Shown here piece after piece: positions 1 through 7,580 of a stretch of 64,000 nucleotides of DNA. Position numbers and translations under genes: made by a program. Positions within the stretch are counted from its first letter, which is position 1. Each line of letters begins with the position of its first letter. Location of the stretch: positions 372,001 to 436,000 of the forward strand of contig CAVULE010000003.1 in assembly GCA_963742315.1 (NCBI GenBank), in the 5' to 3' direction. The notes below the pieces were generated by a model, which was given only the letters and a program-made list of their open reading frames with translations, was not told the DNA's origin and searched no databases. Source of the stretch: AV69 sp963742315. GTDB lineage: Bacteria > Verrucomicrobiota > Verrucomicrobiia > Chthoniobacterales > UBA10450.

Positions 1-288
1 GGTGTGCTGGGTGACTACTTCCTCAAGCTCGCCAGCGCGCGCGAGCAACCGCTGCGGACGGGTTGGTTTTACCTCGGCTTCGCGCTCTACGCCTCGACCG
101 CGTTCGGCTGGGTATTCGTAATGAAGCACCTGAAGCTGGCCACCATCAGCGTTCTCTACTCTGTCTCCCTGGTGCTGCTTCTCACCGTCATCGGCGTGGT
201 TCTGTTCCGGGAGTCACTGAACTACTTTGAGGTGATCGGGATCGTGTTGGCCGTGGCCTCGCTCGTGCTGTTGATGCGGTTCGCCTAG
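1..288 (+). CDS. Small multidrug resistance/EamA-type transporter, C-terminal part
   Basis: The reading frame is open at the left edge, so the protein starts outside the window; the first in-window start (GTG at 4) is probably internal. The visible 95 residues begin with a GDYFLK stretch like that at the end of the first helix of SMR/EamA proteins. Three more hydrophobic segments follow, the last ending in VLLMRFA. Such proteins are about 105 residues, form dimers in the inner membrane and export cationic drugs or move small polar metabolites. It would be the first visible cassette of the putative integron array. The substrate cannot be told. Confidence 0.75.
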   Translation, partial: GVLGDYFLKLASAREQPLRTGWFYLGFALYASTAFGWVFVMKHLKLATISVLYSVSLVLLLTVIGVVLFRESLNYFEVIGIVLAVASLVLLMRFA

Positions 289-454
289 CGACCCCAGGCA
301 ATGCCTTCGCAAAGATCTACCGGTCGATGAAGCCAACGGTCCCACCGCTAGGCAACTTCGGCGTGCTTGCCACAGCACCCTGGATTCCATCCAGGCGCCC
401 GGCTTCCCTAGTGCGACTCGCGTCTTCGCGCTCACGCACTCCCGCCGTATTGTT

Positions 455-494
455 GTTCAACGCTTAGCCGTGGTTTATCTCTTTCACGTTAGTT
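455..494 (+). other. Possible degenerate attC core boxes ahead of the VOC gene
   Basis: The 242-base spacer after the transporter has no gene. At 455-461 lies GTTCAAC, which fits the RYYYAAC box of attC sites, and at 488-494 GTTAGTT, one base off GTTRRRY. The interval is only 40 bases and I see no good complementary arms, so this is at best a degenerate or chance site. The VOC start lies 36 bases further on, a spacing similar to the better sites. Confidence 0.25.
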
Positions 495-530
495 GCACTT
501 CAGCAGCAGCGACAACAAACTGATGACAAC

Positions 531-914
531 ATGATTACCTCAATTCATACCTTGATTTACTCCGACGATGCCAACGCAACGCGGGCGTTTCTGCGTGATG
601 TCCTCGGGTGGAAGTACGTCGCCGAGGATTTCGACAACGATTGGCTCATTTTCAAATCGGGGCCGAGCGAGATGGGCGTGCACCCGACGCACAGCGAATG
701 GGAAGGCCAAACCTACGACCACTCGCGTCACCACTCGATCGCGTTGATGTGCGACGACATCGAGGCGACGGTCGGCGAGCTGCGGGCGAAAGGAGCGGAG
801 TTCCGAGGTCCCATCGAGCAACTCGAGTACGGCCGCGTCATCATGATGATAGTACCCGGCGCGGATGACATCCAGGTATATCAGCCAACTCACAAGCTCG
901 CCTATAATCTTTAG
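531..914 (+). CDS. VOC-superfamily (glyoxalase/bleomycin-resistance-like) protein
   Basis: A 127-residue single-domain protein made of two beta-alpha-beta-beta-beta units as in the vicinal oxygen chelate fold. The opening ITSIHTLIYS with an early His and the pattern DDIEATVGELRAKGAEF then GRVIMMIVPGADDIQVYQP are typical. The usual last metal-ligand Glu appears to be Gln in IQVYQP, so metal chemistry is not assured; it may bind or sequester a small molecule. The ATG at 531 directly follows a spacer with no other gene. VOC proteins are common integron cassette products, which fits the surroundings. Substrate unknown. Confidence 0.85.
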   Translation: MITSIHTLIYSDDANATRAFLRDVLGWKYVAEDFDNDWLIFKSGPSEMGVHPTHSEWEGQTYDHSRHHSIALMCDDIEATVGELRAKGAEFRGPIEQLEYGRVIMMIVPGADDIQVYQPTHKLAYNL

Positions 915-937
915 AACATAGACAATCACGTGATCTC

Positions 938-944
938 GTTAGGC
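938..944 (+). other. attC R'-type core (GTTAGGC) ahead of carbonic anhydrase gene
   Basis: GTTAGGC matches GTTRRRY and is preceded by GTGATCTC, like the right arms of the better attC sites downstream. I cannot see a matching RYYYAAC box at the expected distance; the nearest is an imperfect GCCAAC inside the end of the VOC gene. The carbonic anhydrase start lies 104 bases further on. It is called a half site. Confidence 0.4.
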
Positions 945-1048
945 TCCATAGGCGTTGGGAGTAGAGTCAGGTGGAAATGCGAAGACGGGAAAAAAGAGGT
1001 CCCTGATGTTGCGCATTTTCGACGCTCACGTCCACCTGTTCTTCCATC

Positions 1049-1678
1049 ATGATCACTGCGGTCGAAGCTCTGGCTCGCCTTCGCGACGGCAACCGGCGAT
1101 TCGTGGCGAATCAGACGACGGCGCTCGCCCTTTCGGATCATGCCCGTCGTGCCGCGCTGGTCGCGGGACAGGAGCCGTTCGCAATCGTCCTCGGTTGTTC
1201 GGATTCCCGCGTCCCCTCGGAATTGGTCTTCGACCAGGGCTTCGGCGACCTCTTCGTCATTCGAGTCGCCGGCAACATCGTCGCACCGTCCCAGGTAGGC
1301 AGCGTTGAGTTCGCGGCGGCACGATTCGGCACCCGACTGATCGTCGTAATGGGCCATTCTCAGTGCGGCGCCGTCGTCGCCACGTTAGAGGAATTGTTGG
1401 GGCATACCAACAATGAGTCGCGAAACCTGCGCTCCATCGTCGACCGGGTGCGGCCATCGGTGGAAGCGTTGCTGTCGGGCCGGCGTGACGAGGACGTGGA
1501 GGCTTTGGTGCGGGATGCAATCCGGGCGAACGTTCGTGCATCGGTGAACCACTTGCGGCACGGCTCGGAGTTGCTGGAGCAGTTGATCCGGAACGACGGG
1601 CTCTTGGTTGTCGGCGCTGAGTACTCATTGGAAACCGGAATCGTGACATTCTTCGAGGGCGTTTCAGATGCCGGTTAA
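1049..1678 (+). CDS. Beta-class carbonic anhydrase
   Basis: Zinc enzyme interconverting CO2 and bicarbonate. The signature residues are present: C50-S-D52-S-R54 and G-H103-SQ-C106-G, giving the Cys/His/Cys zinc site and the Asp-Arg dyad. The 209-residue length is normal for the family. No signal peptide is visible, so the enzyme is cytoplasmic. The ATG at 1049 gives the usual N-terminus, with AVEALARLRDGNRRFVAN about 30 residues before the first ligand. The gene stands alone between attC-like spacers and has no obvious promoter of its own, as expected for a cassette. Role probably bicarbonate supply or pH balance. Confidence 0.93.
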   Translation: MITAVEALARLRDGNRRFVANQTTALALSDHARRAALVAGQEPFAIVLGCSDSRVPSELVFDQGFGDLFVIRVAGNIVAPSQVGSVEFAAARFGTRLIVVMGHSQCGAVVATLEELLGHTNNESRNLRSIVDRVRPSVEALLSGRRDEDVEALVRDAIRANVRASVNHLRHGSELLEQLIRNDGLLVVGAEYSLETGIVTFFEGVSDAG

Positions 1679-1700
1679 CACGCGCACAGAATACAATCCA

Positions 1701-1764
1701 CCCTAACCAGGTAATGAGCGAACTCCGAAAGGGTTCGGATTCGCTGACCTTGTTCTCGTTAGAC
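1701..1764 (+). other. attC-like recombination site (best example)
   Basis: A 64-base site between the carbonic anhydrase and ridA genes. It starts with CCCTAAC (one base off RYYYAAC) and ends with GTTAGAC (fits GTTRRRY); CTAAC and GTTAG can pair. Inside, AGCGAA and TCCGAA pair with TTCGGA and TTCGCT around an AGGG loop, leaving one unpaired C between the two 6-bp helices. Outside this, AGGT pairs with ACCT. Paired L boxes with an extrahelical base are the hallmark of attC sites recognised as single-strand hairpins by integron integrases. The ridA start is 34 bases further on. Confidence 0.75.
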
Positions 1765-1798
1765 CGCCAGAGTAGATTACAGGTATTTTCTGAATGCT

Positions 1799-2203
1799 AT
1801 GCCGAAAGAATACACAAATCCGGATTCGCTTTTCCGAAGTCTGGAGCACGGTTTTTCTCAGATCGTCGCCGCCAATGGCGGCAAGACAGTCTACATTTCA
1901 GGTCAAACTGCCTGGGACGCACAAAGGCAGATCATCGGCGGAACAGATTTGACTCAACAGGCCAGGCAAGCCCTGCGTAATGTTCAGGCCGCTGTTGAAG
2001 CTGTTGGTGGCACGCTGGCAGACGTAGTTGCGCTGCGCATCTACATAGTTAATTACAGACCAGAGCAAGCCGATGCAGTTGGAGGCGCGCTTCGAGAATT
2101 CTTTCCCAAAGAGGAGCGTCCCGCAAGTACCTGGATCGGAGTATCCGCATTAGCGGTGTCGGACTTCCTGATCGAAATAGAGGCAACAGCGGTGCTAGAG
2201 TAA
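1799..2203 (+). CDS. RidA (YjgF/YER057c/UK114) family protein
   Basis: A 134-residue cytoplasmic protein of the RidA fold, which forms trimers and usually hydrolyses reactive enamine/imine intermediates made by PLP enzymes. Family features seen: GGKTVYISGQTAWD near residue 30, LRNVQAAVEAVGGTLADVVALRIYIVNY with the substrate-binding Arg, and the final IEIEATAVLE with the conserved Glu. Many subfamily members are not deaminases, so the exact role is open. It sits between two attC-like sites as a single-gene unit. Confidence 0.9.
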   Translation: MPKEYTNPDSLFRSLEHGFSQIVAANGGKTVYISGQTAWDAQRQIIGGTDLTQQARQALRNVQAAVEAVGGTLADVVALRIYIVNYRPEQADAVGGALREFFPKEERPASTWIGVSALAVSDFLIEIEATAVLE

Positions 2204-2223
2204 ATGCACACACAGACAAGGCG

Positions 2224-2333
2224 GCCTGACCAGACGATCCAGCAAACCCTGCCTTATCCTCCTGCCTGGCCATCACAGTTTCATAAGATCATTTTCTAAT
2301 TCGCGCGGTCGCTCATCTTGAGTTTCGTTAGCG
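2224..2333 (+). other. attC-like recombination site
   Basis: A 110-base spacer between ridA-like and GNAT genes. It starts with GCCTGAC (AAC replaced by GAC) and ends with GTTAGCG (one base off GTTRRRY). The flank CCAGACGATCCAGC on the left and GCTCATCTTGAGTTTC on the right match positions conserved in neighbouring sites (GAT with ATC, AGC with GCT). Pairing is weaker than in the site at 1701. The GNAT start is 16 bases after the core box. Confidence 0.5.
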
Positions 2334-2349
2334 ATTCTTCCCACTCCCT

Positions 2350-2829
2350 ATGAACGAAAGACCATACGCGTCCGCCGACCTCCCAAGCGTTATCGAGACT
2401 TATACGGCTTCGATTCGCGTGTTGGCAGCGCCCTACTATACCCCAGAGCAGATTGCCGCGTGGGCACCAATCCCACCTGATGCCGCACGCTGGCAAGAAC
2501 GCCTGGCTCACCTTCACACTATCGTTGCCGAGTCGGACGGCCTCCTCGCAGGCTTCGCTTCCTACACGCTCGACGGCTACCTCGACTTTCTCTTCACTCA
2601 TCCAGCGTTCGCCCGTCGCGGTGTCGCCAGCAGCCTTTACCATCGCGTCGAGTCCGCGTTGCGCGCGGTTAGCACCCCTAGGGTTACCACTCTTGCCAGT
2701 CTTGCCGCACAACCCTTCTTCGACCGCCACAGCTTCCAACTCGACAGCGAGGAGTGCGTCGAGTGCCGTGGCGCTTACCTCCGACGGTTTGCCATGCACA
2801 AGCAACTCCGCAACGAACGAATCGCCTGA
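2350..2829 (+). CDS. GNAT-family N-acetyltransferase
   Basis: A 159-residue protein with the GNAT fold: N-terminal SADLPSVIETYTASIRVLAA, a beta strand GLLAGFASY, and motif A at LFTHPAFARRGVASSLY, where RRGVAS is the acetyl-CoA pyrophosphate loop. The C-terminal LAAQPFFDRHSFQL is also typical (F-x-x-x-G-F region). It would transfer an acetyl group from acetyl-CoA to an amine; the acceptor is unknown. GNAT proteins are among the commonest integron cassette products. The stop codon overlaps the left box of the next attC-like site. Confidence 0.88.
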   Translation: MNERPYASADLPSVIETYTASIRVLAAPYYTPEQIAAWAPIPPDAARWQERLAHLHTIVAESDGLLAGFASYTLDGYLDFLFTHPAFARRGVASSLYHRVESALRAVSTPRVTTLASLAAQPFFDRHSFQLDSEECVECRGAYLRRFAMHKQLRNERIA

Positions 2830-2911
2830 CCAATCGATGGAGCCGACTACGAGAGTTTATGTTTCCTTCTTGTGTTAGCAACGCGGTCGGCTGATTTTCT
2901 GTTTGTTAAAC
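2824..2911 (+). other. attC-like recombination site
   Basis: An 88-base site that begins at GCCTGAC, overlapping the end of the GNAT gene, and ends at GTTAAAC, a full GTTRRRY match. The left arm holds AGCCGAC and the right arm GTCGGCT, a perfect 7-bp pairing, followed by ATC with GAT. The left flank CCAATCGATGG lines up with the flanks of the sites at 2224 and 3250. The DUF2834 start is 17 bases after the core box. Confidence 0.6.
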
Positions 2912-2928
2912 GGTTACGCCCTGCTCTG

Positions 2929-3255
2929 ATGCGCCTGCGCCATGTTTATCTCGGGTTGTGCGTGTTAGGAGTTGTTGTGCCGTACTGGCAGTTTATTCCG
3001 TGGTTGATGCAGCATGGGCTCGATATGGATCTGTTTATGCACGAGCTATTCGCCACGCGCATCGGTGCGTTTTTCGCGTTCGATGTGGTTGTTTCTGCGC
3101 TTGCGCTCTTCGTCTTTGTCTTCACTGAGCGGACAGTAGCTCGTGTCCGACACGGGTGGCTGCCTGTCGTTGCTACTCTTGTGGTTGGTGTGTCACTCGG
3201 ATTACCGCTATTTCTTTACATGCGGCAGCGCTGTCTCGATACAACCAACGTCTAA
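2929..3255 (+). CDS. DUF2834-family small membrane protein
   Basis: The ATG at 2929 gives a 108-residue protein that starts MRLRHVYLGLCVLG; the frame extends upstream to 2872 but that would run back into the attC-like site. Three hydrophobic segments are visible, with the family pattern FMHELFATRIGAFFAFDVVVSALALFVF in shortened form and a final GLPLFLYMRQR. DUF2834 proteins are of unknown function and are frequent in cyanobacteria, soil bacteria and environmental gene cassettes. The TAA stop lies inside the GTCTAAC box of the next attC-like site, a typical compact cassette arrangement. Confidence 0.85.
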   Translation: MRLRHVYLGLCVLGVVVPYWQFIPWLMQHGLDMDLFMHELFATRIGAFFAFDVVVSALALFVFVFTERTVARVRHGWLPVVATLVVGVSLGLPLFLYMRQRCLDTTNV

Positions 3256-3337
3256 CCAAGCGATACAGGCGATAGCGAAAGCTATATTTGCTCTTTGTGT
3301 TAGCTACAGCTGCGACTGATCTTTTTGCCCGTTAGGC
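3250..3337 (+). other. attC-like recombination site
   Basis: An 88-base site with GTCTAAC (full RYYYAAC match) at 3250-3256 and GTTAGGC (full GTTRRRY match) at 3331-3337; the two boxes pair except for one T-G wobble. The arms pair GAT-ATC and CAG-CTG with an extra A between them on the left, which would be the extrahelical base. The centre has its own ATAGC-GAAA-GCTAT hairpin. The following gene starts about 40 bases on. Confidence 0.7.
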
Positions 3338-3374
3338 GTGGCCCCATGGACGGCGATGGAATTAACGGTGCGAG

Positions 3375-3794
3375 ATGAGGAGTATGATGTTTGCAATCAA
3401 AGCCGAGGTTAGCGATCCGCGGGCGGAAACTTTCGGGTTCAGCGCGCAGAAGACGATGTATGGTGGCAAGCATATCGCCAAAGGCGATACGATCTTTGTC
3501 TTCGCGAGCGAGAACGAAGGCGGCCCAGGTCTCATCGCGAGCGGCGTCGTCACCTCGGCCAAAGCGATCGCAAAGAAACGCGGGATCGCCCGGCAAACGC
3601 CGCGGGTGAGCATTACCGTCAGGCGAACTGCGCTGGCGAAGCGGCACCTGGGGCGGAGCGAGCTCAAACTTTTTTCCGACTGGAACGACGGTCGACCCGA
3701 GACCGAGCTCAATTTCAAATTTTATCGTCAAGCAACGAACAAGATTATCGGCATCTCAGATAAAGCCGCCGCGTTCCTCCGCGGATTCTTTTAG
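3375..3794 (+). CDS. Hypothetical protein, PUA/EVE-like fold suspected
   Basis: A 139-residue basic protein without signal peptide or membrane segment. The centre, HIAKGDTIFVFASENEGG followed by GLIASGVVTSAKAI, resembles the strand pattern of PUA-like (EVE, ASCH) domains, in which a short beta barrel binds modified nucleotides. This is a fold-level guess from pattern only. GAGGAG lies just before two tandem ATGs at 3384 and 3387, so translation may begin there, not at 3375. It follows an attC-like site and is the last + strand unit before the reversed amidase. Confidence 0.7.
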   Translation: MRSMMFAIKAEVSDPRAETFGFSAQKTMYGGKHIAKGDTIFVFASENEGGPGLIASGVVTSAKAIAKKRGIARQTPRVSITVRRTALAKRHLGRSELKLFSDWNDGRPETELNFKFYRQATNKIIGISDKAAAFLRGFF

Positions 3795-3940
3795 GGCGGG
3801 CCGATCGACTAGGATTTGGGAATCGGTGATCGCTGGCGTTGGCTATGTGTGACAATCAAGTTCGATCTGCGAGAAGCCGCCAATGTGCTGCGGCTCTGGC
3901 AATCGAGCAGCCGATCACGCCGGTGCCGCACTGTCGGGAT

Positions 3941-5662
3941 TTATTGAGGCAGTGGTTTACCCGTTCCGAGGTGATACGGCAGACGTGCAGTGGAACTGGC
4001 CGAGGGCGCCAGCGCAGCCGCGTTTGCCGGCTGATCGCAGAGGTGCGCATTGGGAGGCTCCGCCGGAATGGTGCCGCGGAATTCCGGTTGGGTTCGCGGG
4101 TGAATGGCCTGCTCGATATCGAAGGCAAAAGCGAGGAGCGTCGGTTCCGCAAGATATCCGCTGTACATCCAAAGCCCAGCCGGCTTGCCTTGTGGAGTAA
4201 GTCCGATCGGTATAGAAATGTCCGGAAATCCGGCGACCGCAGCGGGCGATGAAGCAAAGCTGTAGGTCGGCGCCACGATGGCATCGAGATCGCCACGAGC
4301 GAGCGCGAGGTTAATCCCATTCCGAGCAAAATCCAGGTTGGCAGCTCTGGCCGCAAGGTAAACAGGATCCAGCAGGTTCCCGCTGGTAGCTTCGGCCATT
4401 TGGAAGACTTCCTGACCGAAATACCTCATCTCTGTAGAGCAGTGCTCAATGTTGAAGGCAATCAGGTCGGCCAGCGTCCGCTCCGAGGTATTCTTCAAGG
4501 TTGAGAGGTATTCGGCGATTTGAACCTTGAACTCGTAAAACAAAACGGTGTTTTCATCGTTGTAGAACTTGAAATTGTTTGCCGACGGATCGCCGGTGTC
4601 GGTATTTACCAGGGTAGCTCCCAAGCTTTTCATCACTTCCAAGCCTCGCTGCGCCACTGCGACGAGATCGCTTTCACCGCCGAACGCAGCGGTAAAGTAG
4701 CGGCGGTCAACCCCGATACGGGCTCCTTTTAGAGCGCCACGATGAAGGAACCTGGTGTAATCGGCAGGTAAGGCTCGCGTTGCGACGTCCCCGAAGGGCG
4801 ATTTCATAACGTTGAGCATGATCGCAATATCGATGACACTGCGGCAAATTGGGCCAGCGGTATCCTGGCTATGCGCGATCGGAATGATGCCATCCTGGGA
4901 GATAAGGCCAACGGTCGGCTTGAGCCCGAAGACCAGATTGTTGCCGGATGGACAGACGACCGAGCCATCTGTCTCCGTGCCGACCGAGGTGGCACACATG
5001 TTCGCGGCTGTGGCCGCGGCTGAGCCGGAGCTGGAGCCACACGGATCAAAATCGACCCGGTAAGGATCGCGAGTGAACCCACCCCGCGCGCTCCAGCCGT
5101 TGAAGGGGGCGAAACCGCGAAAATTGGCCCATTCCGAAAGATTGGCTTTGCCCAAGATGATAGCGCCTGCGGCGCGCAACTGCCGCACAATAACCGCATC
5201 CCTCGGCACCTCGCTAAACAAAAGGGCGAGGGAGCCCGCGGTCGTTTGCATACTGTCATGCGTAGCAATGTTATCCTTGAGCAAAACAGGGATGCCGTGG
5301 AGCGGACCGCGAATTTGCCCGGCCTTGCGCTCCTGGTCGCGCTGCTCGGCAATCTGAAGCGCGTTGCGATTTGTTTCGATAACGGCATTCAGCAATGGAT
5401 TGAGCTCGGCGATTCGTTCCAGATAATCTTTCACCAGTTCGCGGCTGGTAAGGGCCCCCGAGGCCATGAGCCGCTCGAGCTTGGGAATCGTAGCTTCAAC
5501 CCAGGCAGAATTGTCCCCGAAGATCGCGCACGCCGAGTTGGGGAAAAGCGAAGTGAGCCCACCGGTTAAGAGGGCTGCGCTGCCGCCGATGGTGGTGCCG
5601 AGAAAGGAGCGACGAGTAACGGTGCTGGGGCCTTGCTCGTCATGAGATCGTCGAGTTTGCAT
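3941..5662 (-). CDS. Tat-exported amidase (amidase signature family)
   Basis: Amidase of the GatA/fatty-acid-amide-hydrolase class that hydrolyses or transfers amide groups. The catalytic triad is visible: Lys in PVLLKDNIA, the cis-Ser in CGSSSGSAAA and the nucleophile Ser in GTETDGSVVCPS. I start it at the ATG at 5662; the frame is open to 5860 but the extra residues look non-coding. About 15 residues in is TRRSFLGTTIGGSAALL, a Tat signal, so the enzyme is exported folded. The C-terminus runs about 40 residues past the usual RTQPEF end. It points against the cassette array and is larger than a typical cassette gene. Confidence 0.9.
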   Translation of the reverse strand: MQTRRSHDEQGPSTVTRRSFLGTTIGGSAALLTGGLTSLFPNSACAIFGDNSAWVEATIPKLERLMASGALTSRELVKDYLERIAELNPLLNAVIETNRNALQIAEQRDQERKAGQIRGPLHGIPVLLKDNIATHDSMQTTAGSLALLFSEVPRDAVIVRQLRAAGAIILGKANLSEWANFRGFAPFNGWSARGGFTRDPYRVDFDPCGSSSGSAAATAANMCATSVGTETDGSVVCPSGNNLVFGLKPTVGLISQDGIIPIAHSQDTAGPICRSVIDIAIMLNVMKSPFGDVATRALPADYTRFLHRGALKGARIGVDRRYFTAAFGGESDLVAVAQRGLEVMKSLGATLVNTDTGDPSANNFKFYNDENTVLFYEFKVQIAEYLSTLKNTSERTLADLIAFNIEHCSTEMRYFGQEVFQMAEATSGNLLDPVYLAARAANLDFARNGINLALARGDLDAIVAPTYSFASSPAAVAGFPDISIPIGLTPQGKPAGLWMYSGYLAEPTLLAFAFDIEQAIHPRTQPEFRGTIPAEPPNAHLCDQPANAAALAPSASSTARLPYHLGTGKPLPQ

Positions 5663-6034
5663 GAGCCCAGCGTGACGGGACCGGTCCTTACGTGTCAAGC
5701 CTGAAAGCGACGCTTCGAGGGAGGGTTTCGGCGCGTACGAGTCGATGGAGCCGCCGCACTTTGCCAGCACTTGCAAGCCTCGCGTAAGGAGGCGTATGGA
5801 TTTAACCCCGGTGTCGGCACCTACACCGGCAAACCCTGACATGTCATCTAGGCGATCCACCGAACTGCTGAGGGTGTACTGTTTAAACAGACGACATGAC
5901 TACTGACCACAACTATGGATTACACTCGCTCCCGGCCGCTTAAGGCGGGTTGCTCAGCTCCGTCTCGTTAGATATTGTTCATATGAAGCTAACAAATAAC
6001 AGCTATACTATCTTCATCGGCACCAAGAATTTCA
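5663..6034. other. Spacer with possible attC site and shared 16-mer
   Basis: No confident gene. GTTAGAT at 5967-5973 is a full GTTRRRY core box preceded by GCTCAGCTCCGTCTC. AGACG at 5889-5893 can pair with CGTCT just before it, and TTTAAAC at 5882-5888 could be the left box, giving a 93-base site. CATGACTACTGACCAC at 5895-5910 is repeated exactly at 7645-7660. A 28-codon frame (5983-6069) starts 9 bases after the core box but ends where a second small frame takes over. Confidence 0.45.
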
Positions 6035-6208
6035 GTGAGCGCTATTACCGTAACAAGGCGGTTGGTTAAAGTCAGCGCCCGAGGCGGGACCTTCCGGATG
6101 ACGGCAGAGCAGGTCCTGAATCATATCTTGCCTGCGGTAGCCCACATTAAACCTAACGTGACTATTAGAGTGAAATATCGCGACGCGAACGTTCGTACTG
6201 ATCTGTGA
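6035..6208 (+). CDS. Possible small protein, 57 residues
   Basis: A GTG-started frame that ends in TGA at 6206-6208, overlapping the GTG of the phosphoesterase gene by four bases (GTGA), the arrangement of translationally coupled genes. The product would be basic, with RRLVKVSARGGTFRMTAEQV followed by a hydrophobic amphipathic stretch around NHILPAVAHIKP. It has no match I recognise. An overlapping 28-codon frame from 5983 in another phase could be its true start if one frameshift is allowed. Support is compositional and positional only. Confidence 0.4.
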   Translation: MSAITVTRRLVKVSARGGTFRMTAEQVLNHILPAVAHIKPNVTIRVKYRDANVRTDL

Positions 6209-6954
6209 CTTCTGCTCTTATGCCGATCGCGGCACTTTACGATATTCACGGCAATCTCCCTGCACTAGAGGCGGTCCTGGAAGATATAGTGCGTGCCGGC
6301 GCGGACAGGGTCGTTGTCGGTGGAGACGTCCTTCCCGGTCCCATGCCCCGTGAAACTCTCATCCGTTTACTCGAGGTCGATCTCCAAATCCAGTTCATCC
6401 TTGGTAATGGCGAAGTAGCGGTGCTCGCAGAGATGACTGGCCAGGATTCGGGATTACCTGTCCGATACCGCGATAGCATCCGATGGAATGCCGCACAGCT
6501 TCACCCGTCGGAAGGCGAATTGCTGGCAGCATGGCCCACCATTCTGTGCAAGAACATAAGAGGAATAGGCAAGGTTCTCTTCTGTCACGCTACGCCGCAA
6601 AATCCTAATGATGTTTTCACTCGGCTCACCCCTGATGACAAACTAGTTTCGATTATCGGTAAAACGGATGCCGATGTGCTTGTTTGCGGCCATACGCATA
6701 TGCAATTCAACCGCATGATCGGCGGCCTTCGCGTCGTCAACGCCGGAAGCGTCGGGATGCCCTTTGGAAATCCCGGCGCTTATTGGCTTCTACTTGGACC
6801 GGACATTGAGTTCCATCGAACAGAATACGACCTGGAGATGGCGGCGACGCGAATTCGGCAGACCCATTATCCCGAAGCTCAAGAATTCGCCGCAAATCAC
6901 GTTTTGCATCCTCCATCAGAGGAAAAGATGTTAGCTGTCTTTAATGCGATGTGA
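6205..6954 (+). CDS. Calcineurin-like metallophosphoesterase
   Basis: Phosphoesterase of the YfcE/MJ0936 type. The dimetal motifs are in order: LYDIHGN near the start, VVGGDVLPGP, LGNGE where GNHE is usual, LFCHATP and VCGHTHMQF. The replacement of His by Gly in the GNHE motif is also known in other members of this subfamily. The frame opens at GTG 6205, but ATG 6220, giving MPIAALYDIHGN, fits family N-termini better. The protein is cytoplasmic, about 245 residues, and could act on phosphodiesters or phosphomonoesters. It follows an attC-like core box and a small overlapping frame. Confidence 0.9.
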   Translation: MTSALMPIAALYDIHGNLPALEAVLEDIVRAGADRVVVGGDVLPGPMPRETLIRLLEVDLQIQFILGNGEVAVLAEMTGQDSGLPVRYRDSIRWNAAQLHPSEGELLAAWPTILCKNIRGIGKVLFCHATPQNPNDVFTRLTPDDKLVSIIGKTDADVLVCGHTHMQFNRMIGGLRVVNAGSVGMPFGNPGAYWLLLGPDIEFHRTEYDLEMAATRIRQTHYPEAQEFAANHVLHPPSEEKMLAVFNAM

Positions 6955-6971
6955 CCACCCGCTGCCGTTTC

Positions 6972-7109
6972 GACAGGCTCAGCGCCAGAGCCCGAGGGCG
7001 ATCGACGGACCCAGACAGTATTAGTTTGGGACATTGCAGATGGTAGGACAGAAGACGAGCAGCCAGTTGCGCTAACCTGAGTCAGGGCTGAGCGTCTGTC
7101 TCGTTGGAT
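6972..7109 (+). other. Candidate attC site ahead of the DsrE gene
   Basis: GTTGGAT at 7103-7109 fits GTTRRRY. GACAGGCTCAGC at 6972-6983 pairs with GCTGAGCGTCTGTC at 7087-7100 over 12 bp with a two-base bulge. The right arm closely resembles that at 7731-7744. No clear RYYYAAC box precedes the left arm, and the left part also resembles widespread REP-type palindromes, so the call is tentative. The DsrE start lies 17 bases beyond the core box. Confidence 0.4.
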
Positions 7110-7126
7110 CAAGCAACCGTAATCAT

Positions 7127-7579
7127 ATGATACGTCGATCGTTTCTAAGAAAACTTGCGGCCGTACCGCTTTTCGCAGCCGCGGCCGCTGTTCCTGCCGC
7201 AACAACAAACTCAACCAAATTGAAAATCCTTATGAAAAGTGCCTGGGGTTCAGACGACCCGACGAAGGCCGCGTTTCCTTTTCTGCACGGCGATGCACTT
7301 TCTGAAGCCGGCCACGAGGTCCAGATATTCCTTCTTGGCGAAGCCGTATCGTTGATGCGGAAATCAGTGGCTAACGCAGTGGTTCCGGTGGGCTGGCCCC
7401 CCCTGGCCGAAGTCCTCGCCAAACTCGTCGCCAAAAAGATACCGATCTACGCGTGCGGCGCCTGCTCACGCGCGCGCGGGGTGACGGAAACAGATCTGGC
7501 CGAGTTCGGCGCAAAATTCGGCAATCCTAAGATCTTTGTTTCACTGATTGAATGGGCCGACAAAGTCATCACCGAGTAG
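7127..7579 (+). CDS. Tat-exported DsrE/DsrF-like protein
   Basis: A 150-residue protein with an N-terminal MIRRSFLRKLAAVPLF twin-arginine signal, so it is likely exported folded. The mature part has the DsrE-like fold pattern: KILMKSAWGSDDPTKAAFPF, HEVQIFLLGEAVSLMR, and a CGACSRARGV segment whose first Cys is where DsrE-family sulfur carriers hold persulfide. Exported DsrE-like proteins are poorly characterised; a role in sulfur or redox chemistry is inference. It stands alone between attC-like core boxes. Confidence 0.83.
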   Translation: MIRRSFLRKLAAVPLFAAAAAVPAATTNSTKLKILMKSAWGSDDPTKAAFPFLHGDALSEAGHEVQIFLLGEAVSLMRKSVANAVVPVGWPPLAEVLAKLVAKKIPIYACGACSRARGVTETDLAEFGAKFGNPKIFVSLIEWADKVITE

Positions 7580-7580
7580 C

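Noticed and set aside
540..929. 129-codon frame on the minus strand over the VOC gene
   Set aside because: It mirrors the real gene, has no domain pattern and starts in the spacer; an antisense shadow from GC-rich codons.
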